A DNA stretch of 64,000 nt from Bin5 sp965208965 (lineage in GTDB: Bacteria > Chloroflexota > Anaerolineae > Caldilineales > Caldilineaceae), in contig OZ242384.1 in the NCBI GenBank assembly GCA_965208965.1, positions 1 to 64,000 of the forward strand, read 5' to 3'. Positions 37,228 through 46,934 of the stretch are shown one piece after another (within the stretch, counting starts at the first letter, position 1; each line of letters opens with the position of its first letter). The translations under genes and the position numbers were made by a program. The notes under the pieces were generated by a model. The model was not told the origin of the DNA, did not search any database, and saw nothing but the letters and a program-made list of their open reading frames with translations.

Positions 37228-37290
37228 GCCTTTCACTGATCTTCACCTGTTGAACAGGCCTGGCGATCTGTGAAAGGCTTTCCTTTTCTT
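37228..37290 (+). terminator. Attenuator-type hairpin between binding protein and permease
   Basis: GCCTTTCAC (37228-37236) pairs with GTGAAAGGC (37270-37278). The stem is extended by GATC/GATC past a T-T mismatch, with a small inner hairpin (CCTGTTGAACAGG). TTTCCTTTTCTTT follows. It probably terminates most transcripts after the binding-protein gene, so that the permeases are made at lower level. Confidence 0.65.
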
Positions 37291-37445
37291 TCCCCACCGC
37301 GTAGCAGCAGTGACGTTGTGGAAGACCGGCTGGTGGGAGTGAGGCTCAGAACCTTGGATTCTAAAACGCGTTTTGACGGCGATTCAGCCTGGGTTATCTT
37401 GATTCACGGTACCGCCAGCCTCAAGCCGCACTGCATTGGCAATCC

Positions 37446-38441
37446 ATGAGAACCTACATTTTGCAGCGTTTCATCCAGATGATCATCGTCATGGTCGTGG
37501 TCATGCTGGTCAGCTTCATCATCGTGGAACTCCCGCCTGGCGACTTCCTCACCACGCTGCGCGAGCAACTGACCGACCAAAACGTAGACCCTAAAGTCAT
37601 CGACTCGACCGTAGAGATGTACCGGGCGCGCTACGGCCTTGGCGAAAACTGGTTCATTCGCTTTGGCAAATGGGCCTGGTCACTGATGAAGGGCGACATG
37701 GGCTACTCTATGCAGCACAACCGACCCGCCAGCGAGCTCATGGGGGAGCGCCTCAGCCTGACTATCTGGATAAGCATCGCTACCCTCATCTTCATGTTCG
37801 TGGTGGCCGTCCCCATAGGCATGCTCTCTGCCATAAAACAGTATTCGGCCTGGGACCACTCTTTCACGTTCCTCGCGCTGTTGGGGGTCTCTGTGCCCAG
37901 TTTCATTACAGCGCTCGTCTTCCTGCTGTTATCGGTCACTTTGCTCGGGGCGACCACGGTTGCCGGCCTGTTCTCCCCCGAATATGTGACGGCGGAATGG
38001 TCCTGGGCCAAGTTCGTGGATATGCTCAAGCATGTTTGGATCATCCTGTTCATCGTCGGGCTGGGCGACACGGCGAGCACGATCCGCGTCATGCGGGCGC
38101 GCATGCTCGACACGCTGGGCGAGCCGTATATCGACACCGCGCGCATGAAAGGGCTGTCCGGCGCCAAAATCTACTTTCGCCACGCCCTGCGCGTCGCCAT
38201 CAATCCGATTATTTCCAGCATCGGACTGCGCTTCCCGCAGATCATAAGCGGCTCAACAATCGTCGCCATCGTTCTGACGCTGCCCCTGATCGGCCCGCTG
38301 CTGCTCGAGGCCTTACTGGGCGAGGACGTCTATCTCGCCTGCAGCATTTTGGTGGTCCTGACGCTGGCCCTCGTCATCGGCAACTTCCTGGCGGACCTCG
38401 CCCTGGCGTGGCTTGACCCGCGAATTCGATTCGAAAGCTAG
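37446..38441 (+). CDS. ABC transporter permease, DppB/OppB type
   Basis: 331 residues with six membrane segments, opening RTYILQRFIQMIIVMVVVMLVSFIIVELPPGDF, and the EAA-type loop DTARMKGLSGAKIYFRHALR. The large periplasmic N-terminal loop (about 35-100) with YRARYGLGENWFIRFGKW is typical. Ends LDPRIRFES, as DppB proteins do. Forms the pore with the next gene's product. Confidence 0.9.
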   Translation: MRTYILQRFIQMIIVMVVVMLVSFIIVELPPGDFLTTLREQLTDQNVDPKVIDSTVEMYRARYGLGENWFIRFGKWAWSLMKGDMGYSMQHNRPASELMGERLSLTIWISIATLIFMFVVAVPIGMLSAIKQYSAWDHSFTFLALLGVSVPSFITALVFLLLSVTLLGATTVAGLFSPEYVTAEWSWAKFVDMLKHVWIILFIVGLGDTASTIRVMRARMLDTLGEPYIDTARMKGLSGAKIYFRHALRVAINPIISSIGLRFPQIISGSTIVAIVLTLPLIGPLLLEALLGEDVYLACSILVVLTLALVIGNFLADLALAWLDPRIRFES

Positions 38442-38453
38442 AAGGAGCTTTCA

Positions 38454-39602
38454 GTGGAGCAAATTCCTGCCGATAACGGTCCCCTCCATCAAGATGAAAT
38501 AGAGGCGGAAGAGCGCTTCGACGTAACCAAACAGGTCTCCTACGGCCGCCTCATTTACCTGCGCTTCCTGAGAAACCATGCCGCCGTCGCCGCTGCCTTC
38601 GCGCTCGTCTTTATCTACCTCATAACGCTGGTTTGTCCTTTTTTTGCCCCCTACGATCCCAATACTCGCTTTCTTGAGAAGGTCGCCCATCCTCCGCTTC
38701 TGCCCTCTTTCATCGACGCCGAAGGCAAGTTCAACTTGCGGCCATTCGTGTACGCCACCGTGCAATCGCGCGACCCGAAAACAATGGAACGCATGTACAC
38801 GAGAGATACGACCCAGCGGTTTCCCTTGCAACTCTTCGTGCGCGGAGACGAGTATTCTTTCCTTTTCTGGGACAGCGATCTGCACCTTTTCGGCGCGCAG
38901 GATTCGCCTGTCTTTCTCCTGGGTACAGACACACAGGGACGAGATCTCTTCTCCCGAATCCTGTTTGGCGGCCGCATCTCAACCACTGTCGGCCTGATCG
39001 GCGTCGCCATCAGCCTCATTCTTGGCATTGTCATTGGCATGGCGTCCGGCTACCTCGGCGGCGCGGTCGACGCTGTAATCCAGCGTGGAATCGAGGTGCT
39101 CCTTTCCTTCCCCAGCCTGCCCTTGTGGATGGCGCTTTCTCTGTCACTGCCGCGGCACTGGAGTTCGATTCGTATCTTCCTACTCATCACCATTTTGCTG
39201 TCGATTGTCGGCTGGGGCGGCCTGGCGCGTGTAGTGCGGGGTATGACGCTCGCGGTCAAATCTGAAGAGTTCGTGCTTGCGTCCCGCATGGGCGGCGGCG
39301 GCACTTGGTGGATTTTGATTCGCCATATCCTGCCTACCAATCTGAGCTATGTTATCGTGGCGGCGACGCTGGCCGTGCCCGGAATTATTCTCGGCGAAAC
39401 TGCGTTGAGCTTCCTCGGCCTCGGCATCCAACCCCCAATGATCAGTTGGGGCGTGCTACTACAGGACGCTCAGAAAGTCTCGTTTCTCTCGCAGATGCCT
39501 TGGCTGATCGCGCCGGCATTCTTCATTATGGCGACCGTCCTGGCCTTCAATTTCATCGGCGACGGGCTTCGTGACGCCCTTGACCCATATTCCAATTTCT
39601 GA
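38454..39602 (+). CDS. ABC transporter permease, DppC/OppC type, with insert
   Basis: 382 residues; GTG start with AAGGAG 7 bases upstream and 12 bases after dppB. DppC features: HAAVAAAFALVFIYLITLVCPFFAPYDPN, LLGTDTQGRDLFSRILFGGRIS, ASRMGGGGTWWILIRHILPTNLS and the ALSFLGLG end. Between TM1 and the GTDTQGRD segment there are about 100 extra residues, so the protein is roughly 80-90 residues longer than typical DppC. Variants of this kind occur in oligosaccharide or long-peptide importers. Confidence 0.88.
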   Translation: MEQIPADNGPLHQDEIEAEERFDVTKQVSYGRLIYLRFLRNHAAVAAAFALVFIYLITLVCPFFAPYDPNTRFLEKVAHPPLLPSFIDAEGKFNLRPFVYATVQSRDPKTMERMYTRDTTQRFPLQLFVRGDEYSFLFWDSDLHLFGAQDSPVFLLGTDTQGRDLFSRILFGGRISTTVGLIGVAISLILGIVIGMASGYLGGAVDAVIQRGIEVLLSFPSLPLWMALSLSLPRHWSSIRIFLLITILLSIVGWGGLARVVRGMTLAVKSEEFVLASRMGGGGTWWILIRHILPTNLSYVIVAATLAVPGIILGETALSFLGLGIQPPMISWGVLLQDAQKVSFLSQMPWLIAPAFFIMATVLAFNFIGDGLRDALDPYSNF

Positions 39603-39646
39603 TTTCTTGAAACGCCTACCTGCACAGACCGGCCGCACTCAAACTG

Positions 39647-41866
39647 ATGAACAACGCTTCCGATTCCGATAAGGTCCTGGATATTCGTGATCTCCAGGTC
39701 AGCTTCAGTTCTATTGCAGGTACAACGCGGGCGGTCAACGGCGTCAGCCTGGACGTGCGCAGCGGGGAGATCGTGGGCCTGGTGGGCGAGAGCGGCTGCG
39801 GCAAGAGCGTCACGATTCGAAGCATAGTCGGTCTCGTTCAGTCGCCGCCGGCTCTGTTCGAAGAGGGAGAGATCTGGCTCCGCACTCGCCGCGGCATGAC
39901 TGAGACGCTTTCACTGCACAGGAACACGAAGGCGCTGCGTCAGATACGCGGGCGCGATGTCTCAATGATCTTCCAGGAACCGATGCGCTCGGTTCACCCG
40001 ATGATGACTATAGGAAAGCAGATCACGGAGGGCATTCTCGAACACGAAGTCGTTGACCCTGCCGAGGCCTACGACCGTACCGTCGAAATGCTTGACCTGG
40101 TCGGCCTCCCCAATCCCGCCGCCCAGATGAATCGCTACGCCCACGAGCTTTCCGGGGGCATGCGTCAGCGCGCCCTGATTGCCCTTGCCCTTGTTTGCCA
40201 CCCCCAGCTCCTGCTGGCGGACGAGCCAACCACTGCGCTCGACGTAACCATCCAGGCCCAGATCCTCGAGTTGATCCGGGACCTGCGCGAGCGCATGCGA
40301 ATGTCGGTGCTGCTTATCACGCACAACATGGGCGTTGTCGCCAATCTCGCCGACCGGATTTCCGTCATGTATCTGGGAAAAATCATGGAGACCGGCACGG
40401 TTGACGAGATTTTCAAGGAGCCGGCCCACCCTTACACGCAGGGCCTTCTCGCGTCAATGCCGAGTCTTTTCAGCCAGCCCAAGACGCACCTGCAGTCGTT
40501 GCGCGGGGTCGTTCCCGAACTTGCGATGGTTCCCAAGGGCTGTGTCTTTGCCGACCGCTGCCCTCACGTCATGCCCATGTGCGACGAAATGCCGCCCGTG
40601 GTCGAACTGCGAGCCGACCATAGCGCAGCCTGCTGGCTTTATGCTGACGATGGAGCGTCGCGGCGTTCCGACGCCGCTATAGGCCAGCCGTCCCTTTCAG
40701 GCGACGGTACTCTGAAAGACTCCCCGCAAACTGTCGAGGTGATTCCGCTTGCCCAGTCTGAACCGACTTCGGACGCTGATAGGGCGCAAAGCGCTGACGA
40801 AGACGTTGCCCAATTGCAAATTGAGAACGTCGCGCTTCACTATCCGATTCTTAGGGGGCTCTTGCGGCGTCAGGTCGGCACGGTCCGCGCGGTGGACGGC
40901 GTCGACCTAACGATCCGCCAGGGGGAGACGCTTGGCCTGGTCGGCGAGTCCGGCTGCGGCAAGACTTCGGTTGGCCGCCTCGTTGCACGGTTGGTCGAGC
41001 CAACAGCCGGTCGTATCAGCTTTGGCGCGGACGGAGGCCTTGAAGAGATCACCCACATTTCACAGAAGGAGATGAAGCGTGTCCGCCGTTCGATGGGAAT
41101 GGTCTTCCAAGATCCCCTTTCATCCCTGAACGCACGCATGAACATCCGCAACATTGTCGGCGAGCCGCTTATGCTTCATCAGCTGGCAAAGGGGAGGGCT
41201 GTCGATGACCGGGTGGGGGAACTGTTGGAGATGGTGGGGTTGAGAGCGGCGCACCAGAGCCGCTTTCCCCATGCTTTCAGCGGGGGACAGCGTCAGCGGA
41301 TTGCCATCGCCCGTGCGCTGGCCACCGAGCCAAGTTTCCTAGTGGCCGACGAGCCGGTCTCTGCGCTCGATGTTTCCGTCCAGGCCCAGATTCTCAATCT
41401 GTTGCTGACACTCCAGCAGCAGCTCAATCTCTCGATGCTTTTCATCGCGCATGACATCGCGGTGGTCCGACATGTCAGCGACCGCATCGCGGTGATGTAC
41501 CTGGGCAAAATCGTTGAACTCGGCGAAGCACGCGAGATCTGCGTCCGGCCCGTTCACCCCTACACGGAAGCTCTCCTGGCCTCGATCCCCTTGCCTATGC
41601 CGGGGTTGGAAACGCTGCGCGAAATGCCCAAAGGCGATCTTCCCGATCCCGCCAACCCGCCCACCGGCTGCCGCTTCCACACTCGCTGTCCCTACAGTCA
41701 ACCGATCTGCGAGCAGGAGGAGCCGCCTCTGCGACCCTTTGCACGTGCAGCCGACCACTTCGGCGCCTGCCACTTTCAGGATGAGTTGCACCTTCTGGGC
41801 GTTGAAGAAATTGGCAAATTGGACGGCCCGGGTTCGGCGAGCGCAGGTGGTGAAACAGAGCAGTAG
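39647..41866 (+). CDS. Fused DppD-DppF ABC ATPase
   Basis: 739 residues with two complete ABC domains. First: Walker A GESGCGKSVT (about residue 48), signature LSGGMRQRALIA, Walker B LLLADEPTTALDV and the C-terminal CVFADRCPHVMPMCDEMPP cap. A Ser/Asp-rich linker (about 335-385) follows. Second: Walker A GESGCGKTSV, signature FSGGQRQRIAIA, Walker B FLVADEPVSALDV and CRFHTRCPYSQPICEQEEPP. Both sites look catalytic. The two subunits are usually separate genes; fusion is known but less common. Confidence 0.92.
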   Translation: MNNASDSDKVLDIRDLQVSFSSIAGTTRAVNGVSLDVRSGEIVGLVGESGCGKSVTIRSIVGLVQSPPALFEEGEIWLRTRRGMTETLSLHRNTKALRQIRGRDVSMIFQEPMRSVHPMMTIGKQITEGILEHEVVDPAEAYDRTVEMLDLVGLPNPAAQMNRYAHELSGGMRQRALIALALVCHPQLLLADEPTTALDVTIQAQILELIRDLRERMRMSVLLITHNMGVVANLADRISVMYLGKIMETGTVDEIFKEPAHPYTQGLLASMPSLFSQPKTHLQSLRGVVPELAMVPKGCVFADRCPHVMPMCDEMPPVVELRADHSAACWLYADDGASRRSDAAIGQPSLSGDGTLKDSPQTVEVIPLAQSEPTSDADRAQSADEDVAQLQIENVALHYPILRGLLRRQVGTVRAVDGVDLTIRQGETLGLVGESGCGKTSVGRLVARLVEPTAGRISFGADGGLEEITHISQKEMKRVRRSMGMVFQDPLSSLNARMNIRNIVGEPLMLHQLAKGRAVDDRVGELLEMVGLRAAHQSRFPHAFSGGQRQRIAIARALATEPSFLVADEPVSALDVSVQAQILNLLLTLQQQLNLSMLFIAHDIAVVRHVSDRIAVMYLGKIVELGEAREICVRPVHPYTEALLASIPLPMPGLETLREMPKGDLPDPANPPTGCRFHTRCPYSQPICEQEEPPLRPFARAADHFGACHFQDELHLLGVEEIGKLDGPGSASAGGETEQ

Positions 41867-41953
41867 GGAAGCAAGTAGAGCCGAATCCCGTTTCAGTTTT
41901 ACTGGACCGACCAGCATTTCGTAGAGTTCCTTCTTTCCCGTAGAGGAGTTGCC

Positions 41954-42964
41954 ATGCCTGTTCAGATGGCCCAGTACGGCACAAAACACTCACACGCCGC
42001 GGGCAAAATAATCGCCATGCAGGAGAATCCCGATGTTGAACTGGTCGGCGTATATGAGCCTGACGCAGAATTCCGCGCACAACTCGCAGACTCCGATACC
42101 TGTTTTGCGACCGTACACTGGTTCAAGTCGGCACAGGAAATGCTCGCCGACCCTGCCATCGTGGCGGTGGCGTCCGAAGGATTGAACATAGAGAGCCTCG
42201 ACCAGACCGAAGAGATCGTGGCAGCAGGAAAGCATGTCTGGTACGACAAATCTCCTGGAGACAACTGGCCGCAGTGGCAGCAGGTCGTTGCCGCCGCTTG
42301 CGAGAAGGGTCTGCTCATTCAGATGGGTTACATGCTGCGCTACCATGACGGTTTCAGTCGGATCGCCGAATGGGCCAAGAGCGGCCTGCTCGGCCACGTC
42401 TTCGCCATCCGCGCCCACATGTCCACCAACATTCCCTCGAAGCGCCGCAAGCAGATCAACGCCCATCGCGGCGGCGTATTCTACGAGCTAGCCGGGCACA
42501 TGCTCGATCAGATCGTTTGGATTCTTGGCAAGCCCTCAAAAACTGCCTGCTATCTGCGCACAGATGATTACGGCACAAGCGAGCGAGTAGAGGGGTTCGC
42601 CGACAACACATTGGGCGTTTTCGAGTTTGACGGGGCCATGGCAATGGTGGACATTGCGGCGATGGAAACGGAGCCGATGGCCCGCCGCTACGAAGTCTAC
42701 GGCACCGCGGGCAGCGCCGTCATCGTTGAACCGTTCGAACCTGGTTCGCGGATCCGTCTCTGCCTGACAGAGGCTACAGAAGAGTACTCCGCCGGGGTGC
42801 AGATGGTTTCTTTCCAGAGTCGTTCACGCCAGGAGCTCTACGCTCAGGAACTGAAGGCTTTCCTCCGTACGATCGCCGGTCAACAGGAGCCGGACCGGTT
42901 GCCTGAACATGATCTTCTCGTACAGGAGACCCTGCTGCGTGCCGTGGGAACGCTGGTGGACTGA
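41954..42964 (+). CDS. Gfo/Idh/MocA family oxidoreductase
   Basis: 336 residues: N-terminal Rossmann domain (MAQYGTKHSHAAGKIIAMQENPDVELVGVYEPD; GTKHSHA replaces the usual GxGxxG), VWYDKSPGDNWPQW in the EKP position with its Lys kept, and a C-terminal substrate domain with GGVFYELAGHMLDQIVWILGKP (HxxD pair). Only 87 bases after the ATPase and AGAGGAG-like site before ATG. Probably oxidises a sugar or cyclitol released from the imported ligand. Confidence 0.84.
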   Translation: MPVQMAQYGTKHSHAAGKIIAMQENPDVELVGVYEPDAEFRAQLADSDTCFATVHWFKSAQEMLADPAIVAVASEGLNIESLDQTEEIVAAGKHVWYDKSPGDNWPQWQQVVAAACEKGLLIQMGYMLRYHDGFSRIAEWAKSGLLGHVFAIRAHMSTNIPSKRRKQINAHRGGVFYELAGHMLDQIVWILGKPSKTACYLRTDDYGTSERVEGFADNTLGVFEFDGAMAMVDIAAMETEPMARRYEVYGTAGSAVIVEPFEPGSRIRLCLTEATEEYSAGVQMVSFQSRSRQELYAQELKAFLRTIAGQQEPDRLPEHDLLVQETLLRAVGTLVD

Positions 42965-42996
42965 CGACAGTTAATTTTCTTGATCGAGGTGGAGCA

Positions 42997-43959
42997 ATGA
43001 AATCTATCGGTATTGAGTTTCCGAAACTGGGCGCAGCCAGACTTTTTGATCTGCCTGATCCGCCTCAACCCGGCCCCACCGAGATTGTTACGCGGACCCT
43101 GTTTTCGGGCGTTACCAACGGCACCGAACGCCACTCTTTGATGGCGGACTTTGGCAGCCGGTTCCCGGCCCGCGCGGGCTACCAGCATGTAAGCGTCATC
43201 GAGGAAGTGGGAAGTCGTGTTGACCAGTTTTCGGTGGGCGAGACGGTGTTTCTGGGCAATCACGGCGGTCACCGGGGCTGGCACCTCGTTGATCTGGCCG
43301 CCGCCAACCCACGCGAGCGCCTCTGCATCGAGCTGCCGCCTGATATTGAGCATGAGTTTTGCGCCCTCTTCGGCATCGCGGGTGTAGGGTTCAGGCATTC
43401 GCGGCGCATCCGCGTCGCGGCGCCGATGCGAGTGTGGGTTGCCGGCCTGGGTTTGATCGGTCAGTCAGTGGCGCAAGCTTCGCGCGCGCTCGGCGCCCAC
43501 GTCACTGTCACTGACCTCGACCCGCGCCGCCTGCAGATTGCGGCCCGACTCGGCGCTCACCGCGTGATTGACATCAGCGACGATAGCGCCATCGAGTCGC
43601 TCACAGAGGGCGGTCCCTATGACAGAATCGTCGACGCATGCGGCGCGCCCGACCTCTTCGACTTCATTTACGAACACAATCTTCTCGCGCTGTACGGAGC
43701 GATCGGCGCGCTGGCTGGCCGACAGCCGACCGTCTTTCACCAGACGATGCTGCACGCTCTGCGGGCGTCGATCGAGTCGTCGTCGCATTTTACGTTGGAA
43801 GATCTGGGGATACTGCGCCACTACTGCCAGCTTGGTACTGTTCGCATTGAGCCGTTGGTGACACACCGTGTCCCTGTGGACGAAGCCCCAGCCATTTACG
43901 CGACGATGCGCGACGATCCGGCTGAACTGCTCGGGGTCATATTTGACTGGCGAACTTGA
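42997..43959 (+). CDS. MDR-family (zinc-type-like) alcohol dehydrogenase
   Basis: 320 residues of the medium-chain dehydrogenase fold: LFSGVTNGTERHSLMADFG in place of the catalytic-Cys motif, GYQHVSVIEEVGSRVDQFSVGETVF, and the Rossmann VWVAGLGLIGQSVAQASRALGAHVTVTDLD. The structural-zinc Cys cluster is absent and the first catalytic Cys is replaced by Ser, so zinc use is doubtful; the GTER subfamily is often found beside Gfo/Idh genes. GAGGTGGAG precedes the ATG. Last gene of the ABC operon. Confidence 0.8.
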   Translation: MKSIGIEFPKLGAARLFDLPDPPQPGPTEIVTRTLFSGVTNGTERHSLMADFGSRFPARAGYQHVSVIEEVGSRVDQFSVGETVFLGNHGGHRGWHLVDLAAANPRERLCIELPPDIEHEFCALFGIAGVGFRHSRRIRVAAPMRVWVAGLGLIGQSVAQASRALGAHVTVTDLDPRRLQIAARLGAHRVIDISDDSAIESLTEGGPYDRIVDACGAPDLFDFIYEHNLLALYGAIGALAGRQPTVFHQTMLHALRASIESSSHFTLEDLGILRHYCQLGTVRIEPLVTHRVPVDEAPAIYATMRDDPAELLGVIFDWRT

Positions 43960-44086
43960 ATGGAGGCAGGCCGGAAGGGGGACAGATTTGGGAAGCAGGA
44001 ATTCCGTGCGCAGTTGAGTGCCCAGGGCACCGGGTTGATGTCCTATCGGGAAAGAGTTGCCGGCATCCCTGCCTGGCCAACGAGGA

Positions 44087-44788
44087 TCAGGCGGGGTATT
44101 CGATTTGAATCGTGTCGAACTCAATGACCCCGCTGGGGAGGTATGCGTAGTCCGGCGCGTAGTCACGGTGTGTGCGCAGGCGATCTCTCATCTCCTGGGG
44201 AGCGTCGAGAGGAACTACGTTTAGCGGGAATAGCACCAGGATCAGATCACAGTTCACATCTTTAAGCGCGTCACGAATGTCGCCATAGCCGTAAAGATCC
44301 TGCTTATCGTGACGACCACCCACACAAGTCCATTGCGAAGGATCATCAGAGAGTAGAAGCGTCTGCTCACTCCAGTCTTCCGTGACTGTAAGGGACTGGC
44401 CGGTGAGGGCGAAGTTCGGTCGCGTATCGCCCACATCTGCCTGCACCCATAGAGTCAGGTTCGCCCCTTTCAGAGCAACATCGCCTCGCAGACGAACGGT
44501 CATGCACGCGTTGGTCAAATTGCGATCCTTACCCTCAGCCAGAAAGCGATTTACTCCGACCTCCGCGGCGAACTCATCTGTGTAATAGCTGGCATGGGTG
44601 TAGAGGTATGCAAGCAGATGCAGATAGCCCGCGCCGGGGACAGAGTGATTGGGGTCGACACGCCAAGGGCTGCGAGTAACGAAGGCGCCTTCCTTCAGTT
44701 CCGGCAGATGTGATCCTGTCCCCCATGCGCACCAACCGCCGGAGCCGTTGTCGAATGTCTCGATATATTTTGCGCGATCCACTGCCAT
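44087..44788 (-). CDS. Conserved-looking protein of unknown function
   Basis: 233 residues, no signal peptide. It opens KYIETFDNGSGGWCAWGTG, and beta-rich stretches (LTLWVQADVGDTRPNFALTGQSLTV, SGVIEFDTIQIEYPA) suggest a carbohydrate-binding-module-like jelly roll with a C-terminal strand typical of such folds. No catalytic motif is visible. It lies alone between the convergent dehydrogenase and the histidine kinase. A sugar-binding role would be a guess. Confidence 0.6.
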   Translation of the reverse strand: MAVDRAKYIETFDNGSGGWCAWGTGSHLPELKEGAFVTRSPWRVDPNHSVPGAGYLHLLAYLYTHASYYTDEFAAEVGVNRFLAEGKDRNLTNACMTVRLRGDVALKGANLTLWVQADVGDTRPNFALTGQSLTVTEDWSEQTLLLSDDPSQWTCVGGRHDKQDLYGYGDIRDALKDVNCDLILVLFPLNVVPLDAPQEMRDRLRTHRDYAPDYAYLPSGVIEFDTIQIEYPA

Positions 44789-44851
44789 GTCCTCGCGGTA
44801 GCCCAGTAGTGAACTGGCGCGGTCTGTGAACGGATCTTGTTCTGCACAGTC

Positions 44852-46105
44852 CTATCTGTTGGGCAGGACAAAGTAGAAACGGGCGCCGCCTTCGGAGCGG
44901 TTTTCGACGCCGATGACGCCGTTGTGGGCTTCGACGACGGCTTTAGCGATGGTGAGGCCGAGGCCGGAGCCGCCGCCGCGGACGCGGCTGCGGGACTGCT
45001 CGACGCGGTAGAACTGTTCGAAGACCTTAGGCAGACTTTCTTCAGGGATGCCCGGCCCGGAATCGAAGACATCAACACGCACGCCGCCCAAGACTCCCTG
45101 GGCGCTTACGGCGACGGAGCCGCCGGGAGGCGTGTGGCGCACCGCGTTGCCGATCAGATTGGTCAGGACGCGGCCGATGAGACCCGCGTCGAGCCTGACA
45201 GGGTCGACGCGGGGGTCGGCGCTGCCGGAGAGTCCAATGCCGAGTTCCTCAGCCTGGACAGCAAAGCTCTCCAGCGTGTCGGATATCAGATCGGACAGAG
45301 AGATCGGCTGGCGGTCGAGTTTGAGGCCGCCGGCTTCAATTTCGGCCATCTCGAACAGTTCGTCGATCAGGACGGAGAGTGCGGCCGCGTCGAACTGGAT
45401 GGTGCGCAGGTAACGCTGTGTCTCATTCGGGTCGGTGATGTAGCCGTCGGCCAGCGCTTCCACGAGGGCCTGGATAGAGGCAAGTGGTGTGCGGAGGTCG
45501 TGGCCGATCCACGCCAACAGATTGCGACGCAACTGTTCTGTTTCGCGGTGCCGACTCTCGGCTGCCTCAAGCCGGGCAGCCATCTGGTTAAAAGTTTCTC
45601 CAAGCCGCGCCAGTTCATCTTTGCCGACTACCTCTACGCGCACGTCCCGCCTGCCTTCGGCGATGGCGAATGCGGCCCGGTCCACCCACTGTATCTTCTC
45701 GGTCAGAGCGGTCGAGAGGAAGTAGCCGAGCGCGGTGGCGATGCCGCCGGCAAAGATGAGAAGCACAGCGGCCAAGCGCAGGTCGTGGTCGCTGGCAAAC
45801 ATGAGACGGGCGGTCACAAAGACGTTGAGAAAGGTAAGCAGGCTGGCGAATCCGTAACCGCCAAGTAAAGTCCAGCTGAGGCGAGGGGAGTAGTGGAGCC
45901 AGCCCAAGCGGTAGACCAGGTATACGGCGGCGACGGACAGAAGCGCAGTGGCTGTGAGGAACTGCGCCATCGCCCACAGTTCCTCGGTCGGTGGAGTGAG
46001 GACAGCCCGAAACAGGAGCAGGCCACCGAGGACGGCTATAATCACGCCGAGGAGAAAACGGACTGACGGCGAAGCAGGCGATGGAGAAATAGTTGTTGTG
46101 TTCAT
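44852..46105 (-). CDS. Sensor histidine kinase
   Basis: 417 residues: four or so hydrophobic segments in the first 135 residues, a HAMP domain (about 136-188), HisKA with H202 in AWIGHDLRTPLAS, and HATPase_c with N, G1 and G2 boxes (NLIGNAVRHTPPGG, FDSGPGIPEESL, GSGLGLTIAKAVV). A membrane sensor with little periplasmic region, perhaps sensing within the membrane. It follows the response regulator gene by 50 bases on the same strand. Confidence 0.92.
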   Translation of the reverse strand: MNTTTISPSPASPSVRFLLGVIIAVLGGLLLFRAVLTPPTEELWAMAQFLTATALLSVAAVYLVYRLGWLHYSPRLSWTLLGGYGFASLLTFLNVFVTARLMFASDHDLRLAAVLLIFAGGIATALGYFLSTALTEKIQWVDRAAFAIAEGRRDVRVEVVGKDELARLGETFNQMAARLEAAESRHRETEQLRRNLLAWIGHDLRTPLASIQALVEALADGYITDPNETQRYLRTIQFDAAALSVLIDELFEMAEIEAGGLKLDRQPISLSDLISDTLESFAVQAEELGIGLSGSADPRVDPVRLDAGLIGRVLTNLIGNAVRHTPPGGSVAVSAQGVLGGVRVDVFDSGPGIPEESLPKVFEQFYRVEQSRSRVRGGGSGLGLTIAKAVVEAHNGVIGVENRSEGGARFYFVLPNR

Positions 46106-46155
46106 AAGACCTCTAACTGGTGACCAGCTCGAAGTCGTCGGCCGGTCGCCGCTCC

Positions 46156-46854
46156 TTACTCTCCCGTTTCAAAGCGATAGCCAACGCCCCAGACGGTAAT
46201 GATATGTTGCGGGCTCGAAGGGTCCTGCTCGATTTTCTCGCGCAGGCGGCGAACGTGGACGGTGACGGTGCTGGCGTCGATGAACTCTGACACGCCCCAT
46301 ACCTGATCCAGCAACTGATCCCGGTTAAAGACCTGGTTGGGATTGCTGGTGAACATCCACAAAAGGTCGAACTCCTTGACAGTGAGAGGAATCTCCTTGC
46401 CCGCGACGGTCGCCCGGCGGGTGCGTGGGTCGATGTGAATATTGCCGCAAGTTACTGGTTGGTCGCCGCCCGGGGGTACGGGGGTCTGCTGTGTGCGCCT
46501 TAGGACGGCTTTTACCCTGCTAACAAGCTCACGCGTGCTGAAGGGTTTGACGACATAGTCGTCGGCGCCAAGCTCCAGACCGAGGATGCGGTCGATTTCG
46601 TCTCTACGGGCTGTGAGAAGGATGATAGGAATCGAGCTGGTCGCCCGGACCTGGCGGGTAATCTCATAGCCGTCTACGCCTGGGAGCATTACGTCGAGGA
46701 TGAGCAGATCCGGGGGATCGGATTCCAGAAGATTCAGAGCGGACTGCCCATCGTCCACCACGGTTGCGTCGAATCCTTCCCGCACCAGGTAGAGTTTGAC
46801 CACCTCACTAATGCTGGGTTCGTCGTCAACGACCAGGATTTTGACGCCGGCCAT
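46156..46854 (-). CDS. OmpR/PhoB-type response regulator
   Basis: 232 residues: receiver domain with the acidic pair D10-D11, phospho-acceptor D54 (LLILDVMLPG) and K104-type Lys in VVKPFSTREL; then a winged-helix C-terminal domain (LTVKEFDLLWMFTSNPNQVFNRDQLLDQVWG, TVTVHVRRLREKIE). It binds DNA as a dimer at direct repeats. Divergent from the LysM gene, whose upstream region holds a candidate site. Confidence 0.94.
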   Translation of the reverse strand: MAGVKILVVDDEPSISEVVKLYLVREGFDATVVDDGQSALNLLESDPPDLLILDVMLPGVDGYEITRQVRATSSIPIILLTARRDEIDRILGLELGADDYVVKPFSTRELVSRVKAVLRRTQQTPVPPGGDQPVTCGNIHIDPRTRRATVAGKEIPLTVKEFDLLWMFTSNPNQVFNRDQLLDQVWGVSEFIDASTVTVHVRRLREKIEQDPSSPQHIITVWGVGYRFETGE

Positions 46855-46907
46855 GGCAGGTGGACTTCCTTACAAGAGTGCCGCGGAGAGGTGTTTGCAA
46901 TGCCAAG

Positions 46908-46933
46908 GGTTAAGAATCCGGTAATCTTTAACC
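46908..46933. promoter_or_regulatory. Inverted repeat, possible response-regulator site
   Basis: GGTTAA (46908-46913) and TTAACC (46928-46933) lie 14 bases apart in the 185-base divergent space between the response regulator and the LysM gene, directly upstream of the LysM promoter -35. The placement fits an activator site. The binding protein is inferred. Confidence 0.4.
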
Positions 46934-46934
46934 A

